Assembly (NCBI RefSeq): GCF_003957745.1
Contig: NZ_CP020373.1
Location: 1,364,001 to 1,428,000 of the forward strand
Origin: Shewanella khirikhana
GTDB taxonomy: Bacteria > Pseudomonadota > Gammaproteobacteria > Enterobacterales > Shewanellaceae
Length of the DNA stretch: 64,000 nucleotides
Direction of reading: 5' to 3'
In this document: piece by piece, positions 43,302-52,595 of the stretch
Layout of the letters: each line of letters starts with the position of its first letter
How positions within the stretch are numbered: the first letter of the stretch is position 1
Made by a program: the position numbers and the translations under genes
The notes under the pieces: generated by a model
Told to the model about the DNA's origin: nothing
What the model saw: only the letters and a program-made list of their open reading frames with translations
Database searches by the model: none

Positions 43302-43339
43302 TTAGATTGAGCGGATAACACTGTTGACCGGAGGTATGT

Positions 43340-43702
43340 ATGAGACTCGAATTCAACAGCAATGGTTTTGGTCTGTATCGACCTTTTCTATCCTGGCTGG
43401 CAGCCGGAGAACACGAACTGTCCGGCGCCGATGCCAGCGCCTTTCTGTCGGCCCTGCGGGCCTCTTCCCTTGAACTGGTGGGTTTTGACTGGAAAGACTG
43501 GTATGAGCGCACTCATCTGGTCGACAACCCGACCTACCTTGAAACGGCGAGCTTGCACGACTGCCGGGTGATTTTGAGCGCTATGCTGAGGCTTGAGCGA
43601 TTCAGCCCCGGAGTTGTGGAAAATCTGCGCCGCCAGGGCGTACTCTGTGCCCTGATGGCGCGTTTGGATGCCCTGTGGCAGCTTGAGTCGGCCCACGCCT
43701 GA
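43340..43702 (+). CDS. Hypothetical protein, possibly DUF6508-like
   Basis: A 120-residue soluble protein (MRLEFNSNGFGLYRPFLSWL, then LELVGFDWKDWYERTHLVDN, then DCRVILSAMLRLERFSPGVVENLRRQGVLCALMARL). GGAGG lies six bases before the ATG. The order of elements resembles DUF6508 proteins, a tentative recognition. Function unknown. Its promoter region now contains the right end of the MITE. Confidence 0.7.
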   Translation: MRLEFNSNGFGLYRPFLSWLAAGEHELSGADASAFLSALRASSLELVGFDWKDWYERTHLVDNPTYLETASLHDCRVILSAMLRLERFSPGVVENLRRQGVLCALMARLDALWQLESAHA

Positions 43703-43754
43703 ACGCATCGCGCTTAAAGATGTTGGCAAAGCCGACCGGCTTCGCCGCTTTTGG

Positions 43755-43782
43755 GCGATTGCCTGACAAGTCAGGCAATCGC
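43755..43782. terminator. Strong hairpin between convergent genes
   Basis: GCGATTGCCTGA and TCAGGCAATCGC form a perfect 12-bp stem with a CAAG loop. Neither side has a clear T-run, so it may end or stabilise transcripts of the two convergent genes rather than act as a classic terminator. Confidence 0.6.
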
Positions 43783-43796
43783 TTACTCGCAAACCT

Positions 43797-44816
43797 TTAT
43801 TCGGCAACGAACGGCAGCGGGCGCGGGGTGGCGTGGTTACTTGGCGGCAGAATGGGCATCTCGATTTTTGGCTGCTCACCGGTCAGAGCGCGCAGGAAGG
43901 CAACCATCTGGCGGGTTTCGTCCTTGCTGAGTGCCTGCCCAAGCTGAATATCGGCCATGGTGTTCACAGCTTCCTCCAAGGTCCAGACACTGCCGTCATG
44001 GAAGTAGGGGTAGGTGAGCTCGATGTTGCGCAGCGTAGGCACCTTGAATACGTGCTTATCGGTATCTTTGCCGGTGACCGCCTTGCGCCCTTCTGCCGGG
44101 TTATTGGTGTGGAATGGCTTGATTAGCCCCATCTTCATATACATGGTGCCACCAACCGCCGGGCCCTGATGGCAACTGATGCAGCCTTTGCTCTGGAACA
44201 GCGCATAGCCTGCTTTGGTATCGGCATCGATGGCGTCCTTATCGCCACGCAGGTAGTTATCAAATGGGCTGTTGGGGGTGACCAGGGTCTTTTCAAACTC
44301 GGCAATGGCGTCTGTGATGCGGTCAATATTAACCTTGTCATCGCCATAGGCCTGCTTGAAGCGGGCGCGGTACTCAGGCATGGAGGCGACGGTATCCACC
44401 GCCAGCTCATGGGTAAAGCCCATTTCGCCGGGGTTGGCGATAGGGCCGCCTGCCTGCTCTTTCAAATCCTTGGCGCGGCCATCCCAAAACTGCGCCAGAC
44501 CATATTCTGCATTCAGCACAGTTGGGGCATTGATGGGGCCCTGGTGCCAGTTGTGGCCGATGGAGGTGGGCAGGGCATCGACGCCGCCCATGGACAGGTT
44601 GTGGCAGGAGTTGCAGGAAATAAACCCTGACATCGACAACCTGGGCTCGAAATAGAGCATTTTGCCAAGCTCGACTTTCTCAGGTGCGCTGATAACAGGC
44701 GGGTCAATCGGACTGATAAGTGAACTGCCTTCTGCGGGGGCATTGCTGGCGGATGCCGCGACCGACAGGGAAAGCGGTAAGGCGAGCAGCGCGAGGGACA
44801 AGGGCGATAATTTCAT
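43797..44816 (-). CDS. ccpA: Dihaem cytochrome c peroxidase
   Basis: A 339-residue periplasmic enzyme that reduces hydrogen peroxide with electrons from c-type cytochromes. It has a signal peptide and two haem sites, CNSCH at residue 68 and CISCH at residue 212, with the family blocks SIGHNWHQGPINAPTVLN, FWDGRAKDLKEQAGGPI and KVPTLRNIELTYPYFHDG. Length is typical. AGGAG lies seven bases before the ATG at 44816. No FNR box is evident in the 295-bp spacer upstream. Confidence 0.93.
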   Translation of the reverse strand: MKLSPLSLALLALPLSLSVAASASNAPAEGSSLISPIDPPVISAPEKVELGKMLYFEPRLSMSGFISCNSCHNLSMGGVDALPTSIGHNWHQGPINAPTVLNAEYGLAQFWDGRAKDLKEQAGGPIANPGEMGFTHELAVDTVASMPEYRARFKQAYGDDKVNIDRITDAIAEFEKTLVTPNSPFDNYLRGDKDAIDADTKAGYALFQSKGCISCHQGPAVGGTMYMKMGLIKPFHTNNPAEGRKAVTGKDTDKHVFKVPTLRNIELTYPYFHDGSVWTLEEAVNTMADIQLGQALSKDETRQMVAFLRALTGEQPKIEMPILPPSNHATPRPLPFVAE

Positions 44817-45111
44817 GTGACACTCCTTAATATCCATATTTTTACTGTGGTATTTGTGGTGAGCGTAAATGAAAGTATCTCTTCAATAAAAACAATAAAT
44901 TACGATTGCCTCTATCGTATATTTGGATGCTTGAACTGTGATCTGCTCGCTGTTATTTCGGCTCGAATGCTGGCAGTAATAAGGTGTTGTCATTTAGGCC
45001 TTTTGCTTGCAAACGATAAAAGCGTTCAGGAAGGGGCTCTGGCTGTCACAATTGGCGGAAAAAAGCTTGCTATACTCAACCCAAAGACTGGCTTTCTGAG
45101 CGTCATCCACC

Positions 45112-45870
45112 ATGTTTACCCCCCGGCGACGAGCCTTTTCCATGCTGATCCTTGCTGGCTGCATTGCAAGCCAGGGCTGGGTGTATGCCGAAACGGTTCG
45201 CCTCACTTCACTGCACTGGCCTCCTTATTCGGGTAAGAGTCTGCCTGCAGAGGGGGCGTCCATCGCCGTTGCCAAAGCGGCATTTGCCGCCATGGGGCAT
45301 CAGCTTGAGGTGGATTTTTACCCCTGGAGCCGCGCGGTCAAATTGGCCAATCAGAACAACACGCCCTACGTGGGTTACTTCCCCGAGTATTACTACGACA
45401 CCGTGGAGTTTGTGTTTTCCCTGCCAATGGGCATGAGTCCCCTTGGCCTGGTAGAGCAGCGCAAATACCCCATAAGCTGGGTATCGGTAAAGGATTTACG
45501 CGCGTACCGACTTGGGGTGGTGCAGGATTATGTGAATACCGAGGAGCTGGATAGGGCCATCGCCGACGATTTGCAGCCAGCCGAGGTGGTGACCTCAGAT
45601 GAATACAACATCAAGAAGGTGGCGGCGGGCAGAATAGATGCAGCTGTGATTGATGTGTACGTGATGCGTTTTTTGCTGCGTCAGCCCAAGCTTGACTCCC
45701 TTGCCGACAAGGTACAGCTCAACAGCCAGCTGCTGGCCAATAAGAATCTGTATGTCGCGTTCAAGAATACCCCGGAGGGAAGACGCTGGCAGGCCATCTT
45801 CAACGAAGGCCTGCAGCGGATTGATGTGGCAGAGATAATGGCAGATCATCTGCCGGAAGAACTGGATTAG
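45112..45870 (+). CDS. Periplasmic family-3 solute-binding-like protein
   Basis: A 252-residue protein with a signal peptide (MFTPRRRAFSMLILAGCIASQGWVYA in part) and the fold of polar-amino-acid binding proteins: LHWPPYSGKSLPAEGASIAVAKAAFAAMG, YPWSRAVKLANQN and VQDYVNTEELD. No transporter permease or ATPase gene is adjacent, so it is an orphan; many such orphans exist in Shewanella and may have sensory or redox-related roles. The ribosome-binding site is weak. Confidence 0.8.
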   Translation: MFTPRRRAFSMLILAGCIASQGWVYAETVRLTSLHWPPYSGKSLPAEGASIAVAKAAFAAMGHQLEVDFYPWSRAVKLANQNNTPYVGYFPEYYYDTVEFVFSLPMGMSPLGLVEQRKYPISWVSVKDLRAYRLGVVQDYVNTEELDRAIADDLQPAEVVTSDEYNIKKVAAGRIDAAVIDVYVMRFLLRQPKLDSLADKVQLNSQLLANKNLYVAFKNTPEGRRWQAIFNEGLQRIDVAEIMADHLPEELD

Positions 45871-45888
45871 CGCTCGCTGCCTGGGCGC

Positions 45889-46296
45889 TTATGCGCGGGT
45901 AACCACGGTACGGCCAATGGGTGTCAGGCTCAAAAGCGCAAGCTTAAGGTGCTGAATACCAAATGGAATACCTATGATGGTGACAAAGCACGCCAGCGCA
46001 TGGGTGATGTGACCTATAGCCAGCCAAATGCCAAACAGTAAGAACCAGATAATATTGCCCACCATGCCCATAGGGCCGGTACCAAAATCTTCCAGTCCGG
46101 TCAGCTCTCTGCGGGAAACATGATCCTGTCCAAATGGCCAGAATGCCAGTTCACCAATCACGAAGCAGGCGCGGCCAAAGGGAATGCCGATAATGCTGAT
46201 AAAGCACAGAATGCCGGCAAGCCACCAGGCAAGGCCCATCACGAAGCCACCCAGAATAAACCAGGCGATGTTAAAGATGAGTCGTAAAACGCCCAT
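45889..46296 (-). CDS. yccF: YccF-domain membrane protein
   Basis: A 135-residue inner-membrane protein with two copies of the YccF repeat, each holding an IIGIPFG motif (FISIIGIPFGRACFVIGELAFWPFG and VTIIGIPFGIQHLKLALLSLTPIG). In E. coli yccF lies beside the YccS transporter, which is absent here. Function unknown. It converges on the binding-protein gene with an 18-bp gap. Confidence 0.88.
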   Translation of the reverse strand: MGVLRLIFNIAWFILGGFVMGLAWWLAGILCFISIIGIPFGRACFVIGELAFWPFGQDHVSRRELTGLEDFGTGPMGMVGNIIWFLLFGIWLAIGHITHALACFVTIIGIPFGIQHLKLALLSLTPIGRTVVTRA

Positions 46297-46496
46297 AAAG
46301 TCTCCTTGTTACACGTCGTTATGTCTTTTTATAAGCAAAACCAAGGCCAAAATTTATATTCATTTAATTCAATAGGATATGTCGGGTGTGACTTAGGAGA
46401 ATCGTCCATGGCACGCTAAAGTGGTGAATTTCACCATGGATTGCAGCTGCCTGAGAACCTGAGAAAGGGTACACTGCGCCATCAGTAACCTGTGTC

Positions 46497-47465
46497 ATGA
46501 ATGAGTGTATGAGCATCCCAAGCCCGGTCGAACGGATTTCGTTTTTTGGACGCCCGCTGTGGCTTAAGCGGGATGACCTTTTGCCTGAGCCTTTCAGTGG
46601 CAACAAAGCACGTAAGTTTGCATCGCTCAGAACTGGTGATTTCCCCGCTGTAACCACCCTGATTGGCTATGGCTCGCCCCAGTCCAATTCGCTGTTTTCC
46701 CTGGCGGCGCTGGCCCATGAAAGGGGCTGGCAACTCGAGTTTTATGTCAGCCACATTGCCCAGGCCATCGATGCCAGCCCCGGCAGCAACTATGGCGGTG
46801 CCCTTAGCTTTGGTGCCAGGGTGTTACCGGTTCCTGTCGAGGGTATGTCTGCCAGAGACTACATCGAAACAGTGCGCCTGAAGGCAGCGGATGGTGCGCA
46901 GTGCCTGTATGTGCCCGAGGGCGGGCGCTGCGCTTTGGCAAGGGAAGGGGTGAGACACCTCGGCCAGGAGATTTGCGTCTGGGCTCATGGGCAACAGATA
47001 GAGGCGCTGCGGGTGTTTCTCCCTTCAGGCTCTGGCACCACCGCACTGTATTTGAGTGAATATTTTATCGAAGCTGCGCCTCAAATTAGGGTGTATACCT
47101 GCCCGGTTGTTGGCGATGAGGCTTACCTTAGTGCCCAGTTCAGAGAGCTTATTGCTGATAGTTCACTGCATCCGCAGGTGGCTGGCGGCAAACATCATTA
47201 CGCCGGGCTTAAGCTCAGCGAGCTTGAAATGTGGGGGCAGATGTTGGCGCAGGGCACTGAATTTGAGCTGCTGTACGACCCATTCGGCTTGCAGGTGTTG
47301 AAGACGCTGATGCAGGACGATGCGACGTGTGCTGACCAGCGTGCGCCTTGGCTTTATCTGCATCAGGGCGGGCTCAGGGGCAATGTGTCCATGGCGGCCA
47401 GGTACAGGCGCAAGTATCCGCAGTGGTTTGAAAAAAATAAGGCCTGGGCCGGAAAATACCTGTGA
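46497..47465 (+). CDS. PLP enzyme of the ACC deaminase/D-cysteine desulfhydrase family
   Basis: A 322-residue pyridoxal-phosphate enzyme of fold type II. The cofactor Lys is near residue 37 in PFSGNKARKF, and GYGSPQSNSLFSLAALA is the substrate/cofactor loop. The PSGSGTTALYL block binds phosphate. Members deaminate 1-aminocyclopropane-1-carboxylate or degrade D-cysteine to pyruvate, ammonia and sulfide; the sequence alone does not separate these, and desulfhydrase is more common in such bacteria. Two starts are possible, 46497 or 46509 (MSIPSPVERI), neither with a strong ribosome-binding site. Confidence 0.82.
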   Translation: MNECMSIPSPVERISFFGRPLWLKRDDLLPEPFSGNKARKFASLRTGDFPAVTTLIGYGSPQSNSLFSLAALAHERGWQLEFYVSHIAQAIDASPGSNYGGALSFGARVLPVPVEGMSARDYIETVRLKAADGAQCLYVPEGGRCALAREGVRHLGQEICVWAHGQQIEALRVFLPSGSGTTALYLSEYFIEAAPQIRVYTCPVVGDEAYLSAQFRELIADSSLHPQVAGGKHHYAGLKLSELEMWGQMLAQGTEFELLYDPFGLQVLKTLMQDDATCADQRAPWLYLHQGGLRGNVSMAARYRRKYPQWFEKNKAWAGKYL

Positions 47466-47542
47466 AATTGTATTTCCTGCTCAGGCTGTCGGTGAAATGG
47501 AACGGAAAAATGAGAGGATTGAGACGTTCCAGTTTCGGCAGT

Positions 47543-47716
47543 TTACTTGTTGGTGCTCAGCAGCCACTTCATAAACTTCAGCGCTTCGGTGCGCTTTGAG
47601 AAGGTTCGCCGGTTCTTACCGTGTTTATCGGTGAAGGCGATAGAGGTTTTGTTGAGTGAAATCGAGTTTACCGGGAATGCCACGCTGATTTCATGGCCAT
47701 CCAATTTGTATGACAT
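47543..47716 (-). CDS. Small hypothetical protein
   Basis: A 57-residue basic protein (MSYKLDGHEISVAFPVNSIS and then KNRRTFSKRTEALKFMKWLL). The ATG at 47716 has AAGGAG eight bases upstream, good support for translation. No family recognised. Nearby codon use is more AT-rich than the window average. Confidence 0.6.
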   Translation of the reverse strand: MSYKLDGHEISVAFPVNSISLNKTSIAFTDKHGKNRRTFSKRTEALKFMKWLLSTNK

Positions 47717-47769
47717 AAGCCACACTCCTTATCTGTTTATGTCGCCTGAATGGGGCGAATCAATTCTAA

Positions 47770-47970
47770 CTATAAAATATCCTTAGCAATTGTTTGCAAA
47801 AGACGGTTGTGAGGACCATCGAGACTAACGGATTGCTTTATGGATTTCAAGTTAGCAGCGAACGATTGTGTTAATAGATAAAACAATACGTCCGCTGGTA
47901 TGCCTTGCATTTGAGCAGCCTTGAGTGACAGTCCCATGACAGCATTGAGAAACTTCTGTGATCGCGGCAC
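47770..47970 (-). CDS. Possible small protein, weak support
   Basis: A frame of up to 66 residues beginning with GTG (MPRSQKFLNAVMGLSLKAAQ, then VLFYLLTQSFAANLKS). The amphipathic composition looks protein-like, but there is no ribosome-binding site and no recognised family. It occupies an AT-rich 370-bp spacer between the small gene at 47543 and mscS that otherwise shows nothing. Confidence 0.3.
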   Translation of the reverse strand: MPRSQKFLNAVMGLSLKAAQMQGIPADVLFYLLTQSFAANLKSIKQSVSLDGPHNRLLQTIAKDIL

Positions 47971-48095
47971 TTTTATACGGCATTGCTGAGTGTTTATCAG
48001 CTTAACCTGATTGAAAACATGCTCTTACAAGGATGTTAAAACCCGTTGTTGGTGATAATATTTAGTCTGTTTATTTCACAGACTGGAATTTCCCG

Positions 48096-49697
48096 ATGAA
48101 CAGGACAAGGTGGTCTTGGTTATTTTTGCTGCTGCTTGCCGCGCCCCAGGTGTTTGCCAACAGTACGCTGACCGTAGTGCAGGCGCTGGATAAGTCCAGC
48201 GAGCAAACCAGTGTCGAGGCGGACGTCGATGAGCGCTACCCCTATCGGGACGAGCTGGAGCGGGATACTCCCCGCGGCGCCCTGCAGGGCTTTTTGAAAT
48301 CGGCCTGGGATCAGGACTATCAGCGGGCCGCCCGTTATCTGGATATGCGCTTTCTGCCCGATGGCATGACCGAGGCCAAGGCTCCCAGATATGCTCAGGA
48401 TCTGCAGGCGATTATCGACCGCAACCTGTGGATTGACCTCGATACCGTCAACGACACCCCCGAAGGCAACAGCGCCGACAATCTGCCATCTTATCGCGAC
48501 ATGTTCGCCCGTATTAAGGTGGCCGATTACGATGCCATTCTCTATTTACAGCGGGTGCCAGACCCTACCATCGGTGCCGTGTGGAAGGTGTCCAACGCCA
48601 CGGTTTCGCAAATCCCCGTGCTGTATGAAAAGCTCGGTTATGGCCCCTGGATTGAGTGGTTTATCGCGCACATTCCCGAAGGCCGGCTATTTATGCTTAA
48701 CCTGTGGGAGTGGGCTTTTGTTCTTGCCTTTTTAACCGCGTCGCTGCTGCTGGTGATCCCGGTAACCTGGGTTGCCCGCTGGCTGCTGCTGCGCACCAAC
48801 TGGCAGCATAAAGAAGAAGTTGGCCATATCATCACCGGACCGCTGCGATTCTTTTTGGCAATTTTGGTCAACAAGCTGGCGCTGATGCAAACCACCTTGC
48901 CGGTACTGACCAAGGAGCTGCTGGATTCAGGACTGTTTTTGATGCTCACCCTGGTTTGGCTGATTTGGGCGCTGCTTGGGTTGGTGCAAAGCCTGCTGCG
49001 GGCGCGCTGGGTGGCTAATGGCAATAAGCAGGCGGCATCTCTGCTGCGGCCGCTGACCAACTTTGTACGTATTCTGATGTTGATGCTGGCGCTGCTGGTG
49101 TGGCTGCAGCACCTTGGCTTTAACGTTGGCGCTATCCTTGCCGGTATGGGGATTGGCGGCATTGCCATTGCGCTGGCTTCCAAGCAGTCGATTGAGAACT
49201 TTATCGGCACTGTGACCCTGTATTCTTCGGCGCCGCTCAAGGTGGGGAACCTGTGTAAGCTTGGTTCACTGCGCGGCACCGTGGAGGAAATAGGCTTAAG
49301 GTGCACCCGCATTCGAACCCTGGACCGCTCGGTTATTCATATTCCCAACGCCAAGCTTGCTGAAATGGAGATTGAAAATATCTCCGAGCGTGAAAAAATC
49401 CGTTTTAAAACCGATATTCGCCTCGACTACGATACCAGCGCCGAGCAGATAAAGCTTATCACTGAGGATATCAAGGCCTTGCTGGAGGCCCACGAGAAAA
49501 TCAATGAAAAGCCACTGCGGGTAACCTTCAAAGGCTTTGGTCTGCATGGCTTGGAAGTGAACGTATTTGCTTATGTGGGCAGTACCAGTTTACCGACCTA
49601 TCAGCAGGTGGCCCATGAGCTGAACTTAGGCATTATGGAAATTGTTGCCAGGCACGGCTCCAAAGTGGTCCCCGCGATGGCGCCGGTCGCGCCCTGA
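48096..49697 (+). CDS. MscS-family mechanosensitive channel
   Basis: A 533-residue inner-membrane channel. A signal peptide and a periplasmic domain of about 190 residues (RGALQGFLKSAWDQDYQRAARYLDMRF) precede four or five membrane helices. The pore helix and MscS beta domain are seen in AGMGIGGIAIALASKQSIENFIGTVTLYSSAPLKVGNLC, and a C-terminal alpha/beta domain follows. The extra N-terminal domain distinguishes it from the 286-residue MscS of E. coli. It would release solutes on osmotic downshock. A strong terminator follows. Confidence 0.92.
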   Translation: MNRTRWSWLFLLLLAAPQVFANSTLTVVQALDKSSEQTSVEADVDERYPYRDELERDTPRGALQGFLKSAWDQDYQRAARYLDMRFLPDGMTEAKAPRYAQDLQAIIDRNLWIDLDTVNDTPEGNSADNLPSYRDMFARIKVADYDAILYLQRVPDPTIGAVWKVSNATVSQIPVLYEKLGYGPWIEWFIAHIPEGRLFMLNLWEWAFVLAFLTASLLLVIPVTWVARWLLLRTNWQHKEEVGHIITGPLRFFLAILVNKLALMQTTLPVLTKELLDSGLFLMLTLVWLIWALLGLVQSLLRARWVANGNKQAASLLRPLTNFVRILMLMLALLVWLQHLGFNVGAILAGMGIGGIAIALASKQSIENFIGTVTLYSSAPLKVGNLCKLGSLRGTVEEIGLRCTRIRTLDRSVIHIPNAKLAEMEIENISEREKIRFKTDIRLDYDTSAEQIKLITEDIKALLEAHEKINEKPLRVTFKGFGLHGLEVNVFAYVGSTSLPTYQQVAHELNLGIMEIVARHGSKVVPAMAPVAP

Positions 49698-49735
49698 CAG
49701 ATAACAAGCACATGTAAACGCAGCCGTTTATGGTT

Positions 49736-49764
49736 AAAAAAGGTCGCCCTGGGCGACCTTTTTT
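49736..49764. terminator. Terminator after mscS-like gene
   Basis: AAAAAAGGTCGCCC and GGGCGACCTTTTTT pair around a single T, with A and T tracts on each side. Confidence 0.92.
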
Positions 49765-49789
49765 AACCTGGTGATTCGCTGGTTGACGC

Positions 49790-49849
49790 TTTGCTATCTA
49801 ACTCTTTGCTAATGAACTATTTGCTATCTAACTCTTTGCTACCGAACTG
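49790..49849. repeat. 15-bp tandem repeat, four copies
   Basis: Units start at 49790, 49805, 49820 and 49835. The first and third are identical (TTTGCTATCTAACTC); the second and fourth differ at a few bases, implying duplication of a two-unit block. It lies between the mscS terminator and the letB stop codon. The rest of this 285-bp spacer shows nothing. Confidence 0.87.
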
Positions 49850-49982
49850 AGCTGTTGGCCACTGGAGCGGCTGCTGCATGAGTCACTTAGCCGGTTTCAT
49901 TTTCCCTTGGACCAATGCATCTGAAACTAAATTCATAGCGCATAAAAACCGACCCAGGCCACGCAGAGCCGTTTAGTTGCCG

Positions 49983-52595
49983 TCAGCGCGGAGTCCACTC
50001 CAGCCACTTGTCGTCAGCTTCGCTGTAAAGCGGGAATACAGCGCCGTCAGCCAGGCGGTTTTGCACCGTGGTCTTTACCTCGGTCGCCAGACCAATGCCG
50101 CCGGCGAGTATGGTTTCCAGAGAGCCAGTTTGTACCTTGGCGCCGGAGAAGAGTCCAAACTCAATGTTTACTCCGGACAAGTCAAAGAACACGCTGCTGC
50201 GGTTCACCAGATGACGGTAGGGCTCATCAATGTGGGCGTACAGTTCTACTTTGCTGCCATCTGTGCTTAAGGCGTAGCCATCCACGGCGCCAACGGCAAT
50301 GCCGCGATAGAAAATCTGGCTGCCAACTTTTACTGAGCCCAGCGTAGGACGCTCAAGCGTCAGTTTCAGCGCATCTGCAGCGACGGCGGCGTAATGGTCG
50401 AGCATTTCGCTGGTAGTGAATTTATTGCTGCGGCTCGCGGCTTTACCCGGATGCACCGAAATAAATGCGCCGGTTAACACGGCTTCAGGGGCTTTGATCC
50501 CCTGCAATGAAATTTCGGCATCCTGGACCACATACACCGAATCTGCGCGGGTGAAACTGTCGGCATACTTGCCATACAGATACGCATGGGCACTGAGGAC
50601 CTCCAAACTGTCGCCAAGACGCACCTCGGTGACTTCACCGACCTGATGTCCCTGATAACGGATGGCAGCGTCGGCACTCACTCTGGCACTGGCTGGCAGT
50701 ATCAGCTCGATGGGATAAGCCTCTGCCAGGGCCAGAGCTTCACTGGCGTACAAGTGGCCGGGACTGGTGACCTTACCTTCTTTTACCAGCGACAGGCCGA
50801 TGCCGCCACTGAGGAGTCCTGGCAGGGAAGCCACGTCCAGCTTAAGGCCTTTCAGGCTGGCATCCACCGACACGGCGCTGTGCTTCCAGTAGAGGGTGTT
50901 GGCGCCAATCAGGCTGGCAAAGGGTTTGTCGATGGCGAGGCTGATGTTGAAAGCATCGTCGCTGGCTTGCCAGTTCACCCTGGTGACTTCACCAATCTGC
51001 ATTTTTTTGTAATAAACAGGGCTGCCACTCTCAAGGCCATGGGCCTCGGCGGCGCTCAGGGTAACAGCAAGACGCTCGGCGATGGTTTTGCTTGCTTGCA
51101 GTGCATCGGTCGATGGATACAGCGCAAGCTCGGCGCCATTTTTATGGGCTGCGCCTGTGCCTTTAATCAGCCGCAGCGCGCCTTTAAGCAGGGTAGAGGT
51201 GTCGCCAACGGCGAGTTTTACCCCTTTCAGGGAGGCGTCGACACTGAAGGCCGATTCGGGCACCAGATAGCTGCCTTCGGTCAGCAAGCGTTTGAACTCT
51301 GGCTGAATTTCGGCGCTGTATACCACAGAGCCAAAGTCATCGGCGAGTTTCACTGACGTGATTTGACCAATGGGCAGGTTACGGTAGCGAATTTCGGCGC
51401 CTTGCTGGGCGTCGCTGCGCTCACTTCTGACGGTAAAGCGCGCCTTTTCAGCAAACATGAAGTCGGGTGCGGCGCTTTCCAGCGGATAGCTGTCCTGCGG
51501 CTTACCTTCACCTGGCAGCATGGCAATTACATCACCTGTAATAAGTCGCGAAGCGTGTTTGATACCACTGAAGGAGACGTCAGCGCCCTCACGCCAGAAG
51601 CGGCTGTCGCTGCCAAGCAGATGGCCCTGATCATGATTGATAAACACGCTGATGCGCACACCTGCGTCGGTGAGTTCGGTTTTCACCACTTTACCGATTT
51701 CCAGGCCGCGATAGAGCACGGCTGTGCCTGCTGCGAGGCCATCGGCGTTATCGGCAAGCAAGGTGAGGGTAGTGCCACCGAGGGCATCGGTTTCACTGCT
51801 GTGCAGCACAAAACTGTCGCCGTGGGCTGCGCTCTCGCCGCTGTCAGAGGTGCTGAAGCTGATGCCACCGGCAAGCAGGGAGGCCAGGCTTTCGCTCTCG
51901 ACTTTAATGCCCGATAAGGACGCATCTATGCTAAGGCCAGAGACATTCCAGAAGCGGCTGTCTTTCTTTACCAGATGGGCATATTGCTGCTGAATAAAGG
52001 CGCCGATAAGGATGCGCTGATTGCCTTCGAGGCGGTAGCTCACCACGTTACCTACGGGGATTTGACGAAAATACAAGGTTGAACCGACATCCAGCGAACC
52101 CAGCTTATCTGTGCTCAGCTCCACCAGAATGCCTTCGTTACCTGGCGCCAGTGGCGGCGCTTCACGCAGGGCTTCAAAGCTGGTGGCACTGTCGCCTTTG
52201 CCGGGCTGCACCGCAATATAGTTGCCGGAGAAGAGCGCATCCAGCCCCGACACCCCGGTGATGGATGCCTTGGGGGAGACCAGCCAAAACTGAGTATCTT
52301 CGCGCAGGTATGGGCCGGAGCGGTAGTCCATCATCACGGTTACATTCACGCCGGTCAGATCTTCGTCCATGGCGATATCGGTCACTTTACCCACGGTAAG
52401 GCCCTGATATTTAACCAGGGTTTTACCCACATCTATACCGGAGGCGCTGGGGAAATGGATAAGGATCTCCACCCCCGACTCGCGAATGCTTTTAATCCCA
52501 AGCCAGGCGGCGAGGGCCATGGCCACGAGGGGAAGGAGCCAGACCGGCGAAAAGAGCTTCTTCTTTACCACCTTTGGGGCTTCAATGTTTGTCAT
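49983..52595 (-). CDS. letB: Seven-MCE-domain lipid-transport tunnel protein LetB (YebT)
   Basis: An 870-residue protein with one N-terminal membrane helix (LFSPVWLLPLVAMALAAWLG) and seven MCE domains, each recognisable by a xYxGxxVGxVxxV core (VKYQGLTVGKVTDI, LYFRQIPVGNVVSY, LYRGLEIGKVVK, IRYRNLPIGQITSV, VYYKKMQIGEVTRV, IRYQGHQVGEVTEV, IFYRGIAVGAVDGY). E. coli LetB also has seven and 877 residues; its stacked rings span the periplasm to move lipid between membranes. GGAAG precedes the ATG at 52595, which overlaps the upstream gene's end. Confidence 0.94.
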   Translation of the reverse strand: MTNIEAPKVVKKKLFSPVWLLPLVAMALAAWLGIKSIRESGVEILIHFPSASGIDVGKTLVKYQGLTVGKVTDIAMDEDLTGVNVTVMMDYRSGPYLREDTQFWLVSPKASITGVSGLDALFSGNYIAVQPGKGDSATSFEALREAPPLAPGNEGILVELSTDKLGSLDVGSTLYFRQIPVGNVVSYRLEGNQRILIGAFIQQQYAHLVKKDSRFWNVSGLSIDASLSGIKVESESLASLLAGGISFSTSDSGESAAHGDSFVLHSSETDALGGTTLTLLADNADGLAAGTAVLYRGLEIGKVVKTELTDAGVRISVFINHDQGHLLGSDSRFWREGADVSFSGIKHASRLITGDVIAMLPGEGKPQDSYPLESAAPDFMFAEKARFTVRSERSDAQQGAEIRYRNLPIGQITSVKLADDFGSVVYSAEIQPEFKRLLTEGSYLVPESAFSVDASLKGVKLAVGDTSTLLKGALRLIKGTGAAHKNGAELALYPSTDALQASKTIAERLAVTLSAAEAHGLESGSPVYYKKMQIGEVTRVNWQASDDAFNISLAIDKPFASLIGANTLYWKHSAVSVDASLKGLKLDVASLPGLLSGGIGLSLVKEGKVTSPGHLYASEALALAEAYPIELILPASARVSADAAIRYQGHQVGEVTEVRLGDSLEVLSAHAYLYGKYADSFTRADSVYVVQDAEISLQGIKAPEAVLTGAFISVHPGKAASRSNKFTTSEMLDHYAAVAADALKLTLERPTLGSVKVGSQIFYRGIAVGAVDGYALSTDGSKVELYAHIDEPYRHLVNRSSVFFDLSGVNIEFGLFSGAKVQTGSLETILAGGIGLATEVKTTVQNRLADGAVFPLYSEADDKWLEWTPR

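Noticed and set aside
43022..43321. Minus-strand frame of 99 residues
   Set aside because: It covers almost exactly the MITE, including both terminal repeats, and has no protein-like features.
44925..44945. FNR-like half site upstream of the peroxidase gene (TTGAACTGTGATC)
   Set aside because: Only one half matches and the spacing is wrong.
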